Shown here: piece after piece, positions 21,967 to 28,868 of the stretch
How positions within the stretch are numbered: the stretch's first letter is position 1
Layout: every line of letters begins with the position of its first letter
Assembly (NCBI RefSeq): GCF_020148105.1
Contig: NZ_JAHLZE010000011.1
Coordinates: 1-57,530, forward strand
Direction of reading: 5' to 3'
DNA: 57,530 bases
Source: Methanobrevibacter sp. TMH8
GTDB lineage: Archaea > Methanobacteriota > Methanobacteria > Methanobacteriales > Methanobacteriaceae
The notes under the pieces: generated by a model
Told to the model about the DNA's origin: nothing
Databases searched by the model: none
Seen by the model: only the letters and a program-made list of their open reading frames with translations
Position numbers and translations under genes: made by a program

Positions 21967-23175
21967 TTAATCACCATCATTATTATAATTATTAATTCCA
22001 AAATCACTATTAGATATATTATAAAGATAATAAACAATTACTATGATTCCGAGTAAGTAGAATAACCAGACTACAAGATCAGTTGGCCCGGTTTCAATCC
22101 AAACAATTGTTTGTGCAAGTATTATCCCATAAAATGCAGTAGCTATTCCTTTTAAATGTTTTTGAATCATATGAAGTAGTTTAAGGATAAAACCAATCAA
22201 AAACATTTGTATGGCAATACCTATCATTCCAAAGTCTAAAATAGCTGGACCAAATATTGTAGAGGTTATAGAATGACTCTCTCCAAGTACAGTTTCCCCA
22301 ACTAGAACACGGGGGTCTACTGATTTAAAAAATCCTGTAAGTGTATAATAAAATAGATCTCCATGTGTTGAACCAGCAAGTGGAATAGCTCTATCTAAAA
22401 TATTTAATGTAAATCCTGCCCTATATGAAATTAATTCAATGGCGTTTAGTCTCCAATGTTGCCATTGGATAGCTTGAACTGCTATGAATCCAACAACAAT
22501 CAATAAAATAGCTATAATAGCTGTAAACATTATTTGATATCTAATTTTCATATTTCTAGAATAATATAATGTTATAAATACGCTTAATAAAATAGCTATT
22601 GGAGTAGTTCGGTAACCAGTTAATGAAAACATTCCTAACCCTATAATTAAAAGTAAATAATAGATTTTTCTATTATATTTAGAAAGTAAAAGGTTTATTC
22701 CTATTATGAAAAATATATATGAGAATAACCAAATTTTTGTAGCTGCTTTTGCCTTTAAAATTCCACTAAATAGAGGAATTCCTCCAAGGAACAAAAAATT
22801 AATTATTTGTAGAATTATCCCAATTAGAACAATAGCCAATATAATATATTCGACTGATTCAAATTTTGAAAAATCAAATGAAGGAATTGAAGGCGATTTT
22901 CCAAAATTTATACTTTTTAAAGTTTTTATCTTATTTTTAAAGCTTTTGGAAAATTTAGATAGTATTTTTGGAAAATTAACCCCTAAAATAAAAAATAAAA
23001 TTCCAAGAATTATATATAAATACACTTGAAATGTTGGACTGGGTAATTCATCAGAAAAGTATAATGCAGGTATAGCTATTAATATAAAAGCTATTATAAG
23101 AATAATAAGTACGTAAGGATTGAAAATATCAATATTTTCTATTTTGCTCTTTAAATTATTCTTTTTGAGATTCAT
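21967..23175 (-). CDS. oligosaccharide repeat unit polymerase (Wzy-like membrane protein)
   Basis: 402 residues with about ten membrane segments and a large outer loop (residues about 255-300: HGDLFYYTLTGFFKSVDPRV) as in Wzy/O-antigen polymerase-type proteins of Methanobacteriales. It would join lipid-linked oligosaccharide repeats outside the membrane. First gene of a two-gene operon with the glycosyltransferase. AGGAAAT precedes the ATG. Confidence 0.75.
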   Translation of the reverse strand: MNLKKNNLKSKIENIDIFNPYVLIILIIAFILIAIPALYFSDELPSPTFQVYLYIILGILFFILGVNFPKILSKFSKSFKNKIKTLKSINFGKSPSIPSFDFSKFESVEYIILAIVLIGIILQIINFLFLGGIPLFSGILKAKAATKIWLFSYIFFIIGINLLLSKYNRKIYYLLLIIGLGMFSLTGYRTTPIAILLSVFITLYYSRNMKIRYQIMFTAIIAILLIVVGFIAVQAIQWQHWRLNAIELISYRAGFTLNILDRAIPLAGSTHGDLFYYTLTGFFKSVDPRVLVGETVLGESHSITSTIFGPAILDFGMIGIAIQMFLIGFILKLLHMIQKHLKGIATAFYGIILAQTIVWIETGPTDLVVWLFYLLGIIVIVYYLYNISNSDFGINNYNNDGD

Positions 23176-23550
23176 ATGATATTTCCTATATTAGTATATT
23201 ATTTAGAATATCTTTATATCCTTATATTCTTATATTATTATTGAAATTATCTATATAATAATTCTATATAATATTATAATAAGATTATAATAATAAATTA
23301 TATTAAATAAAATTAATAAATAGATTATTTTATAATAAATATTATATTATAATAAGTTTTGTAATTATTATAATAATAACCTTTATAATTTACATTTTAA
23401 TAATGTATTTATTGTAATATTATTTATCTTTATTTTGTCTTATTTTTTATTTTTCTATTTTGCATTGATTATAATTATAATTATATAATAAAATATTTTT
23501 TAAAATATTTTTAATAAAAATATAAATAATGAAAAATATAATTAATATCT
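23176..23550. other. 375-bp AT-only divergent intergenic region
   Basis: Separates the leftward glycan operon from rightward cfbB. Almost entirely A/T, with many TTATAATA-type strings that could be TATA boxes. No open frame or stable hairpin is seen. Confidence 0.5.
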
Positions 23551-24912
23551 ATGAGAATTGTATTAGCTGGAACTGGAAGTGCAGTAGGTAAAACAACTAT
23601 TTCTACAGGGATAATGAAAGCATTATCTAATGAAATGAATGTACAATCTTTTAAAATTGGTCCAGATTATATAGATCCTTCATATCATTCGTTAGCTACA
23701 AACAACCCTCCACGAAATCTTGATTCTTTTTTTATGAATGAAGATCAACTTAAACTTTCTTTTGATCGTGGAATGAAAATAGCTAAAGCTGATATTGGAA
23801 TTATTGAAGGTGTTAGGGGTCTTTATGAAGGTATAAGTCCTACAGGAGATATTGGGAGTACTGCTTCTGTAGCTAAAGCACTTGATGCTCCAGTTATTTT
23901 AATCATGAATGCTAAAAGTCTTGTTAAAAGTGCTGCAGCTCTTGTTCTTGGGTTTAAAGCTCTTGATACTGAAGTTAAAATTGAAGGAGTAATTCTTAAT
24001 AAAATAAAAGGTAAAAGACACTATTTAAAAGCTAAAGAAGCTGTTGAAACACTTTCTGATGTAAAAGTAATTGGGGCAATCCCTCGGGATGATGATTTGG
24101 AAGTAAAAGAAAGACATCTTGGTTTAGTTCCAGCTCTTGAACAAGAAAGAATAGCTAATGATATAGATAAATGGTCAAAAGTTGTAAAAGAATATATAGA
24201 TTTAGATGCTTTAAAAGAAATAGCTAAATCATCTCCAAAGATCAAAATTAATAAAAAAACTGAACTTTGGAATACAAACAACAAAAAAACTACACGAATC
24301 GGAATAGCTCGTGATGAAGTATTTAATTTTTATTATACTGAAAATTTTGAAAGTTTAGAAGACAATAATGCTAAATTAACCTATTTTAGTCCTTTTAAAG
24401 ATGAAGAACTTCCTGATGTTGATGCACTTTATATTGGAGGAGGTTATCCTGAAATCTTTGCAAAAGAACTTGAAGCTAATGAATCTATGAAATTAGCTAT
24501 TAAAAAATTCCACAATGATAATAAACCTATCTATGGCGAATGTGGAGGACTTATATATCTTTCAAAATCTATTGATGGATTTAAAACATGTGATATTTTA
24601 CCATATCCTTCACAAATGACTGATAAAGTTCAAGGTCTTAGCTATGTAATAGCTAAATCAAATGAAGATAATCTTATTTCACAAAAAGGAGAAGTTTTTA
24701 GAGGTCATGAATTTCATTATACAAAGTTGTGTATAGATGAAAAAGATGTAAATAGTGCTAATTTTGCTTTTGATATTGAAAGAGGTCGAGGTATAATTAA
24801 TAAACAAGATGGATTGTCAGTTGGTAATACATTAGCTAATTATATTCATTTACATGCTTGTTCTTGTCCTAATTTAGCTTACAATTTTACAAAGAATATT
24901 AATGAACTTTGA
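23551..24912 (+). CDS. cfbB: Ni-sirohydrochlorin a,c-diamide synthase
   Basis: 453 residues of the CobB/CbiA family. The N-terminal half has the P-loop [10 protein letters not shown] and [12 protein letters not shown]; the C-terminal half is a type-I-like glutamine amidotransferase with [13 protein letters not shown], the catalytic Cys in [10 protein letters not shown], and [14 protein letters not shown]. In methanogens this enzyme amidates Ni-sirohydrochlorin in coenzyme F430 synthesis (CfbB) and may also amidate cobyrinic acid. No other cfb gene is adjacent. The ATG lacks a ribosome binding site. Confidence 0.92.
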   Translation: MRIVLAGTGSAVGKTTISTGIMKALSNEMNVQSFKIGPDYIDPSYHSLATNNPPRNLDSFFMNEDQLKLSFDRGMKIAKADIGIIEGVRGLYEGISPTGDIGSTASVAKALDAPVILIMNAKSLVKSAAALVLGFKALDTEVKIEGVILNKIKGKRHYLKAKEAVETLSDVKVIGAIPRDDDLEVKERHLGLVPALEQERIANDIDKWSKVVKEYIDLDALKEIAKSSPKIKINKKTELWNTNNKKTTRIGIARDEVFNFYYTENFESLEDNNAKLTYFSPFKDEELPDVDALYIGGGYPEIFAKELEANESMKLAIKKFHNDNKPIYGECGGLIYLSKSIDGFKTCDILPYPSQMTDKVQGLSYVIAKSNEDNLISQKGEVFRGHEFHYTKLCIDEKDVNSANFAFDIERGRGIINKQDGLSVGNTLANYIHLHACSCPNLAYNFTKNINEL

Positions 24913-25130
24913 TTTACTTTTATGATTTTTTATTTCATATTTTTATTCACTATTTTTTATTTATTAATATTCCATTATTTTCTTTTATTAAAATATTTTA
25001 GCTGTTTTCATTTTTTCATTATTTTAATTTCTATATAAAATAATTTTTTAATATGAGATAAATTTATGTATTTCAAAATAATTTTTTAATATAGCTTCAA
25101 TTTTATTAAAACAAAATAATTTTCTTAATT

Positions 25131-25148
25131 AAAGGTAATATTGCCTTT
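25131..25148. promoter_or_regulatory. palindromic operator-like site of peptide locus 1
   Basis: AAAGGTAATATTGCCTTT, a near-perfect palindrome, sits 20 bp before a TATA-like box. A closely similar palindrome holds the same position in peptide locus 2 (27387-27404). The shared placement suggests binding of a common regulator or activator. Confidence 0.5.
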
Positions 25149-25167
25149 AAAATTAGTTATAGAAAAA

Positions 25168-25175
25168 TTTATTTA
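25168..25175 (+). promoter_or_regulatory. TATA-like box of peptide locus 1
   Basis: TTTATTTA preceded by an A run. A start about 26 bp downstream would place the RNA 5' end at about 25197, exactly at the left arm of the end-to-end stem. Confidence 0.4.
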
Positions 25176-25198
25176 CTATTAAATCTTAATTTATTGTT

Positions 25199-25427
25199 AG
25201 GGTGAACTTCTACTAATTTAAAAAAGAATAACATTTTAAAAATACTGGGTAAGGAGAATTTTACTATTCACCTTGCTACTTAATAGTGGAGGTGATAATA
25301 TGATTGAAATTTTTGAAATTATTGCATACCTTTTACTATGCATTTCAATCATTTAAACCTACTATTCTATCATTAAAAAGTAGTTAGAAGTTTTCTATTC
25401 TTTTACTTAATTAGAAGGGTTCACCCT
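25199..25427 (+). ncRNA. structured mRNA of peptide locus 1 (paired 5' and 3' ends)
   Basis: The 5' end AGGGTGAAC (25199-25207) pairs perfectly with GTTCACCCT (25419-25427), extended by TTCT/AGAA and AATT/AATT after small bulges. Inside, UCACCU (25268-25273) can pair with the ribosome binding site (AGGTGA, 25290-25295), while leader AAGGAGAA (25251-25258) can instead pair with UUCACCUU (25267-25274). The 5' arm GGTGAA (25201-25206) can also pair with UUCACC (25267-25272). The peptide coding region itself is a hairpin: 25300-25309 with 25343-25352, and TGCATA with TATGCA. Boundaries are inferred. Confidence 0.55.
25300..25356 (+). CDS. 18-residue hydrophobic peptide, toxin-like (locus 1)
   Basis: Reads MIEIFEIIAYLLLCISII. 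The ribosome binding site GGAGGTGAT is a full match to the 16S rRNA tail, five bases from the ATG when counted from GGAGGTG. It shares the pattern M-x-E-x-F-x-x-IAY-x-LL with the 25-residue peptide at 27549 although the DNA differs, which argues that it is translated and selected as protein. Composition suits a single membrane helix, like Ibs- or Fst-type toxins of bacterial type I systems. The start codon is buried in a 10-11-bp hairpin formed by the coding sequence itself. Confidence 0.65.
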   Translation: MIEIFEIIAYLLLCISII

Positions 25428-25454
25428 ATTATATAATTGTTTTATGTAGATAGT

Positions 25455-25466
25455 AAAATATATATG
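25455..25466 (+). promoter_or_regulatory. TATA box of the downstream small RNA (locus 1)
   Basis: AAAATATATATG, with an expected start near 25486. It lies between the peptide transcript and the complementary region, suggesting that the downstream RNA has its own promoter. Confidence 0.4.
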
Positions 25467-25485
25467 TTATGGAATACTAAATATT

Positions 25486-25597
25486 TCATAAGTAAAGTGA
25501 TGAACTTTGCCCGGTATTTGTATATTGAAGATGTTTTTAACTTCTTCTGATCTTGAGGATAGCTATTTCATAGCTATCTATATCAAGATTCTTCTAT
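25486..25597 (+). ncRNA. putative antisense-acting small RNA (locus 1)
   Basis: About 110 nt. Bases 25505-25519 (CTTTGCCCGGTATTT) can pair over 15 consecutive positions, three of them G-U, with the leader of the peptide mRNA (AAATACTGGGTAAGG, 25240-25254). It ends in a strong two-part hairpin followed by a T-rich stretch. Binding would disrupt the leader helix that frees the ribosome binding site, hence act as an antitoxin. Encoded in tandem with its target, not on the opposite strand. Ends are estimated from the TATA box and hairpin. Confidence 0.5.
25550..25589 (+). terminator. hairpin at the 3' end of the locus 1 small RNA
   Basis: Outer stem ATCTTGA (25550-25556) with TCAAGAT (25583-25589); inner stem GATAGCTAT (25558-25566) with ATAGCTATC (25570-25578), loop TTC. 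It is followed by TCTTCTATTTTTAT. Most G/C-containing hairpin of the region. Confidence 0.65.
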
Positions 25598-25699
25598 TTT
25601 TATAATTATTTTTCTAATGTATAATAAATTATCTGATTATATATTAGATGATTAAATTTTAATAAAGAACATTTTTTAATAAAAAGAGGAGGATTATCC

Positions 25700-25794
25700 C
25701 CTCAATTATTATTCCTTTTTTTCATCTTTAATAGAAGAACAATAATGGTAAAACATGTCTGTTATAATTTTTTTGGAATAATATTATTGAGAGG
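25700..25794 (+). promoter_or_regulatory. inverted repeat masking a ribosome binding site
   Basis: CCTCAATTATTATTCC (25700-25715) can pair with GGAATAATATTATTGAGAGG (25775-25794), closing about 60 nt. The right arm includes part of the GAGAGGAG ribosome binding site of the tiny frame at 25806, so the stem would hide it. Possibly a third, decayed or unrelated, structured peptide locus. Confidence 0.35.
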
Positions 25795-25805
25795 AGTACC
25801 AAAAT

Positions 25806-25859
25806 ATGAAAAACCTATTTACGGACTTTATTTTATATAGAGGAAATAATTTTTTTTAG
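25806..25859 (+). CDS. possible 17-residue peptide upstream of mtd
   Basis: Reads MKNLFTDFILYRGNNFF, preceded by GAGAGGAG. It is short enough to be chance. It does not clearly align with the two peptides at 25300 and 27549. Listed because its ribosome binding site lies inside a long inverted repeat. Confidence 0.2.
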   Translation: MKNLFTDFILYRGNNFF

Positions 25860-25890
25860 GTTATTCACAATTATTTGTATTGTTGGTTAT

Positions 25891-25918
25891 AGTATATAAA
25901 TATTTAGGCATGCCTAAA
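25891..25918 (+). promoter_or_regulatory. TATA box followed by a perfect 16-bp palindrome
   Basis: AGTATATAAATAT directly precedes TTTAGGCATGCCTAAA (25903-25918), a perfect palindrome. The half-site TTAGGC resembles metal-dependent DtxR/MntR-type operators. Transcription would start about 5 bases past the palindrome, so a bound repressor would block it. The transcript would run into mtd with a leader of about 320 nt, or give a separate small RNA. The regulator is a guess. Confidence 0.45.
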
Positions 25919-26241
25919 AATATAACTTATAAAATATTATAAAATATTATAAAAAAATGGAAGTTGTATAATTATCAAAATATTGTAAGTAATTAATACA
26001 AAAATGATAATAATTTGACCTAATAATTTTCACTGAAAATTAACAAAAATGATTTTTTTTAAATAAAAACTATCTCAATCTGTTTTTTATAGCTATACTT
26101 CACTATTATTCTATTTAAAAGTTTTTGAACTTTTCATAACTAAATTTCTTCAATTACAAGAAACTTATATATATACTTAATGGTCCAAGCTAAAGCATAA
26201 AGTACTTATTAAGAAACAATAAATAAAAAAATGGTGATAAA

Positions 26242-27072
26242 ATGGTTGTCAAAATTGGAATAATTAAAAGCGGTAATATTGGTACCTCACCTGTATTAGA
26301 TTTATTACTTGATGAACGTGCTGATAGACCAAACATAGACGTAAGAATTATCGGTTCTGGAGCTAAAATGAATCCAGAACAAGTAGAAGAAGTAACTCCG
26401 AAAGTTAAGGAATTTGACCCGGATTTTGCTATATTTATAAGTCCTAACCCAGGTGCACCAGGACCAGCTAAAGCAAGAGAACTTTTATCTGGATATGACA
26501 TCCCTGCTGTAATTATAGGCGATGCTCCAGGAGCTGGAAAGAAAGATGAAATGGAAGAACAAGGTTTAGGTTACATAATTGTTAAAGGAGACCCTATGAT
26601 TGGAGCAAGAAGAGAACTCTTAGATCCAACTGAAATGGCTTCTTTCAACGCAGATGTTATTAAAGTATTAGCTTTAACTGGTGCTTACAGAGTTGTTCAA
26701 AATGCTATCGATGCTCTTATAGAAGCAGCTGAAGCTGGTAAAGAATTAGAATTACCAAAAATCATATTAACTGCTGAAAAAGCTGTTGAAGCTGCAGGTT
26801 TCACTAATCCTTATGCAAAAGCAAAAGCTTATGCTGCATACGAAGCTGCTGGTCAAGTAGCTAGTATTGATACAAAAGGTTGTTTCATGGTTCAAGATGC
26901 TAGTCAGTACATAACTATTGTAGCTGCTGCTCACGAATTAATTGCAAATGCTGCAAAATTAGCAACTGAAGCAAGAGAAATTGAAAAAGCTAACGATTCA
27001 GTTTTAAGAACTCCACACAGTGGAAAAGGTACTACTGTTTCTAAAACTAAATTAATGGATAAACCAGCTTAA
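26242..27072 (+). CDS. mtd: F420-dependent methylene-tetrahydromethanopterin dehydrogenase
   Basis: 276 residues, the normal Mtd length, with the characteristic VVKIGIIKSGNIGTSPVLDL start, GSGAKMNPEQVEEV, DFAIFISPNPGAPGP and IGDAPGAGKKDEME. It reversibly oxidises methylene-H4MPT to methenyl-H4MPT with coenzyme F420 in the cytoplasm, a core step of CO2-reducing methanogenesis. Codons are those of a highly expressed gene (many ATC, GAC, AAC endings relative to neighbours). GGTGAT precedes the ATG; a strong terminator follows. It is monocistronic and flanked by the two peptide/RNA loci. Confidence 0.98.
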   Translation: MVVKIGIIKSGNIGTSPVLDLLLDERADRPNIDVRIIGSGAKMNPEQVEEVTPKVKEFDPDFAIFISPNPGAPGPAKARELLSGYDIPAVIIGDAPGAGKKDEMEEQGLGYIIVKGDPMIGARRELLDPTEMASFNADVIKVLALTGAYRVVQNAIDALIEAAEAGKELELPKIILTAEKAVEAAGFTNPYAKAKAYAAYEAAGQVASIDTKGCFMVQDASQYITIVAAAHELIANAAKLATEAREIEKANDSVLRTPHSGKGTTVSKTKLMDKPA

Positions 27073-27094
27073 GTTTATCTTAATAATTTTTATT

Positions 27095-27118
27095 TGCCGT
27101 TTTAAAACGGCACATTTT
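27095..27118 (+). terminator. mtd terminator
   Basis: TGCCGTTTTAAAACGGCA (27095-27112) is a perfect palindrome forming a G/C-rich stem, followed by a T run. It lies 23 bp after the mtd stop. Confidence 0.85.
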
Positions 27119-27386
27119 TTATTTTTTTTATCATATATTGTTCATAGGTCTTTTTAGATTTTTTCTAGATTTTTACTAGTTTTTATAAGATTTTTATATT
27201 TAATATATACTTTTTATATATTGTAGATTTTATTTTCATTTTATTATAGATTAATTTTTAAATATAATAAAAAAATTTGATTTTGTTTATTAGAAAAATT
27301 ATTGATATCAAATTACAATTTTACTATTTCATGTAAATTTTTCATTTCAAAATAAATTTTTTTATTAAAGCTTTATTTTTCTATTT

Positions 27387-27404
27387 AAGAGCAATATTGC
27401 TTTT
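27387..27404. promoter_or_regulatory. palindromic operator-like site of peptide locus 2
   Basis: AAGAGCAATATTGCTTTT, with the core AAGCAATATTGCTT symmetry, lies 19 bp before a TATA box, matching 25131-25148 of locus 1 in place and pattern. About 40 bp upstream both loci also share TTTCAAAATAA and further similar sequence. Confidence 0.5.
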
Positions 27405-27422
27405 AAATATCCATTAAAAAGG

Positions 27423-27430
27423 TTTATATC
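27423..27430 (+). promoter_or_regulatory. TATA box of peptide locus 2
   Basis: TTTATATC; start expected at about 27452, at the left arm of the end-to-end stem, as in locus 1. Confidence 0.5.
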
Positions 27431-27450
27431 TTATAAATCTAATATATTAA

Positions 27451-27691
27451 TGGAGAAGATTTATGAATTCAAAAAAAGTCAAACACAATCTCTTGGCAGT
27501 TGAACAATAAATTCATCTGCCTCTATTTAAACGATAGGAGGTGATTGCATGAAGGAATATTTTAAAGCAATTGCTTATTTCTTGTTGCTATTCATTTCAA
27601 TGTTAATTGGACTATGGTTCCGTTAAATTACTATTGTTCTGGCAGTGAAAAGTTTTTAGTCTTTTTTATCTTAAAGATTTAATCTTCTCCA
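27451..27691 (+). ncRNA. structured mRNA of peptide locus 2 (paired 5' and 3' ends)
   Basis: TGGAGAAGATT (27451-27461) pairs perfectly with AATCTTCTCCA (27681-27691); a second long-range stem joins GAACAATA (27502-27509) and TATTGTTC (27632-27639). Leader ATGAATT (27463-27469) can pair with AATTCAT (27510-27516), placing the antisense target in its loop. UGCCUCU (27518-27524) can pair with the ribosome binding site GGAGGUG (27537-27543, with wobbles). CTGCC (27517-27521) can instead pair with GGCAG at 27495-27499 or at 27641-27645. These helices exclude each other. Boundaries are inferred. Confidence 0.55.
27549..27626 (+). CDS. 25-residue hydrophobic peptide, toxin-like (locus 2)
   Basis: The product starts MKEYFKAIAYFLLLF and ends GLWFR; it is one predicted membrane helix with a basic C-terminal residue. 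The ribosome binding site GGAGGTGAT is a full match to the 16S tail, with the same spacing as locus 1. It aligns with the 18-residue peptide at 25300 (M-x-E-x-F-x-x-IAY-x-LL, then IS). Resembles bacterial type I toxins such as Ibs and Fst in size and composition. Function is not shown. Confidence 0.7.
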   Translation: MKEYFKAIAYFLLLFISMLIGLWFR

Positions 27692-27704
27692 ATTTAAACA
27701 ATAA

Positions 27705-27716
27705 ACTATATATATT
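27705..27716 (+). promoter_or_regulatory. TATA box of the downstream small RNA (locus 2)
   Basis: ACTATATATATT, with a start expected near 27738; a second TATATA lies at 27730. Same relative position as in locus 1. Confidence 0.4.
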
Positions 27717-27737
27717 ATCAGTCACATACTATATATA

Positions 27738-27842
27738 CTATTGTAGTGATTCTGCTACGAGATTGTGTTTTAAGGAGCTTTTTAGCTTCTTGAAATTGTC
27801 TTTAGTTCTCAATTTTTGAGAACTTTTAGACAATTATTTTTT
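27738..27842 (+). ncRNA. putative antisense-acting small RNA (locus 2)
   Basis: About 105 nt. Bases 27752-27770 pair with the leader of the peptide mRNA (27481-27499) over 18 of 19 positions: 12 Watson-Crick pairs in a row, one mismatch, then six pairs including one G-U. A small hairpin (AAGGAGCT with AGCTTCTT, 27772-27791) and a terminator hairpin follow. The target includes GGCAG, the partner of the anti-ribosome-binding-site element, so binding should leave the ribosome binding site masked. Same layout as locus 1 with a different sequence. Confidence 0.55.
27794..27842 (+). terminator. terminator of the locus 2 small RNA
   Basis: AATTGTCT (27794-27801) pairs with AGACAATT (27828-27835) and AGTTCTCA (27804-27811) with TGAGAACT (27817-27824), loop TTTTT; then ATTTTTTT. 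Confidence 0.75.
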
Positions 27843-27861
27843 TAAATAAGATTAAGTTTCT

Positions 27862-28011
27862 TTATTCATCATTAATTTTTAAGTTTTTTAGTTTTTTCAA
27901 GGATTCATCAATGTCAGATTTATATTTTTTGGTTTAAATTATTCTAAATTTTTCATATTCTTATTTAGCTATTTTATCAGCAATTTTTTCACTAATATTT
28001 TCTTTATCTAT
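27862..28011 (-). pseudogene. remnant of a small coding region with two in-frame stops
   Basis: One minus-strand frame reads sensible, charged protein through two TAA stops: IDKENISEKIADKIAK, stop, EYEKFRII, stop, TKKYKSDIDESLKKLKNL, ending at a third TAA. The run of good coding sequence in a single frame suggests a decayed gene tail rather than chance. The family is not certain; the FRII-x(4)-Y-x-SDID pattern recalls C-termini of RhuM/Fic-associated proteins. Confidence 0.45.
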
Positions 28012-28140
28012 TTAATTGAGATACCTACAATGTATAGTGGATAAAAAAGAAAAATATTATAAAAATTACCTAATAAAATAATAAAAAAAGAAAAAAGAAA
28101 ATAAGAATAAATAAATTTAATCTATTTAAAAAAATAATAT

Positions 28141-28725
28141 TTAAATAATTCCTTTGGTACTAGGAATTGAATCATGTTCGATTTTACAAGCATCTTTGAG
28201 AGCTTTTGCAAAAGCTTTAAATATTGCTTCGGCTTTGTGGTGGTCATTAGATCCTTCAGCTTGAATGTTTAGATTTACTTTTCCTGAACTTGCAAATGAT
28301 TCAAAGAAGTGGGTGATTGTATCACTAGTCATGTCACCAATTTTATCATTATTAAATGAGAAATCTGTTTTTAAATAGCTACGCCCACTGATGTCAATAG
28401 CTACAGTAGCTAGAGAATCATCCATCGGAACGATTGTATGAGACATCCTCTTTATTCCCGTTTTATCTCCAATAGCTTCTAAAAATGCTTCTCCAAGTAA
28501 TATTCCAACATCTTCGACAGTATGGTGATCATCAATGTCAATATCACCAATAGCTTCAATATCAATGTTTATTGAACTGTGTTTTGAAAATGATTCTAAC
28601 ATATGATTAAAAAATTTGATTCCAGTATTTATATTATATATCCCTTTTCCATCTAAATCTATCTGTATTTTAATATCTGTTTCAGATGTTTTTCTAGATA
28701 CTTTAGCTATTCTCATCTTTTTCAT
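28141..28725 (-). CDS. hisB: imidazoleglycerol-phosphate dehydratase
   Basis: 194 residues from ATG 28725, the usual size of the monofunctional enzyme. It dehydrates imidazole glycerol phosphate to imidazole acetol phosphate in histidine synthesis. Manganese-binding motifs: [41 protein letters not shown] and [18 protein letters not shown] at 28734 is also in frame, but GTGAT there better serves as the ribosome binding site for 28725. No other his gene is adjacent. Confidence 0.96.
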   Translation of the reverse strand: MKKMRIAKVSRKTSETDIKIQIDLDGKGIYNINTGIKFFNHMLESFSKHSSINIDIEAIGDIDIDDHHTVEDVGILLGEAFLEAIGDKTGIKRMSHTIVPMDDSLATVAIDISGRSYLKTDFSFNNDKIGDMTSDTITHFFESFASSGKVNLNIQAEGSNDHHKAEAIFKAFAKALKDACKIEHDSIPSTKGII

Positions 28726-28868
28726 TTTAATCACTATTAGATTTCATTTATCTTATTTTAGTAAATATTAATTATATTATCTATAATTTTATTACTATAA
28801 TTGTTTTATATCTATAATTTTATAATATTCTATAATTTTATCATATTTATAATTTTATTATGATTAAA

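Larger units (their letters stand above)
24913..26241. other. 1.3-kb region between cfbB and mtd
   Basis: Holds peptide locus 1, the inverted repeat with the small frame at 25806, and the palindromic promoter, all described separately. From 26160 a TATATATATA box (26167-26177) is the likely mtd promoter. The rest is A/T without features. Confidence 0.6.
27073..28140. other. 1.07-kb region between mtd and hisB
   Basis: Contains the mtd terminator, peptide locus 2 with its small RNA, and the decayed coding remnant, each described separately. 28021-28140 is A-rich and holds nothing recognisable. Confidence 0.6.

Noticed and set aside
25199-25427. Locus 1 as a tRNA or riboswitch
   Set aside because: No cloverleaf, no T-loop sequence, and no known riboswitch core. 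The peptide with a perfect ribosome binding site and the paralogous locus explain it better.
25131-27842. The paired peptide loci as ends of a transposon around mtd
   Set aside because: They are direct, not inverted, relative to each other, the closing-stem sequences differ, and there is no transposase or target duplication. Similarity lies in layout and peptide, not in DNA ends.
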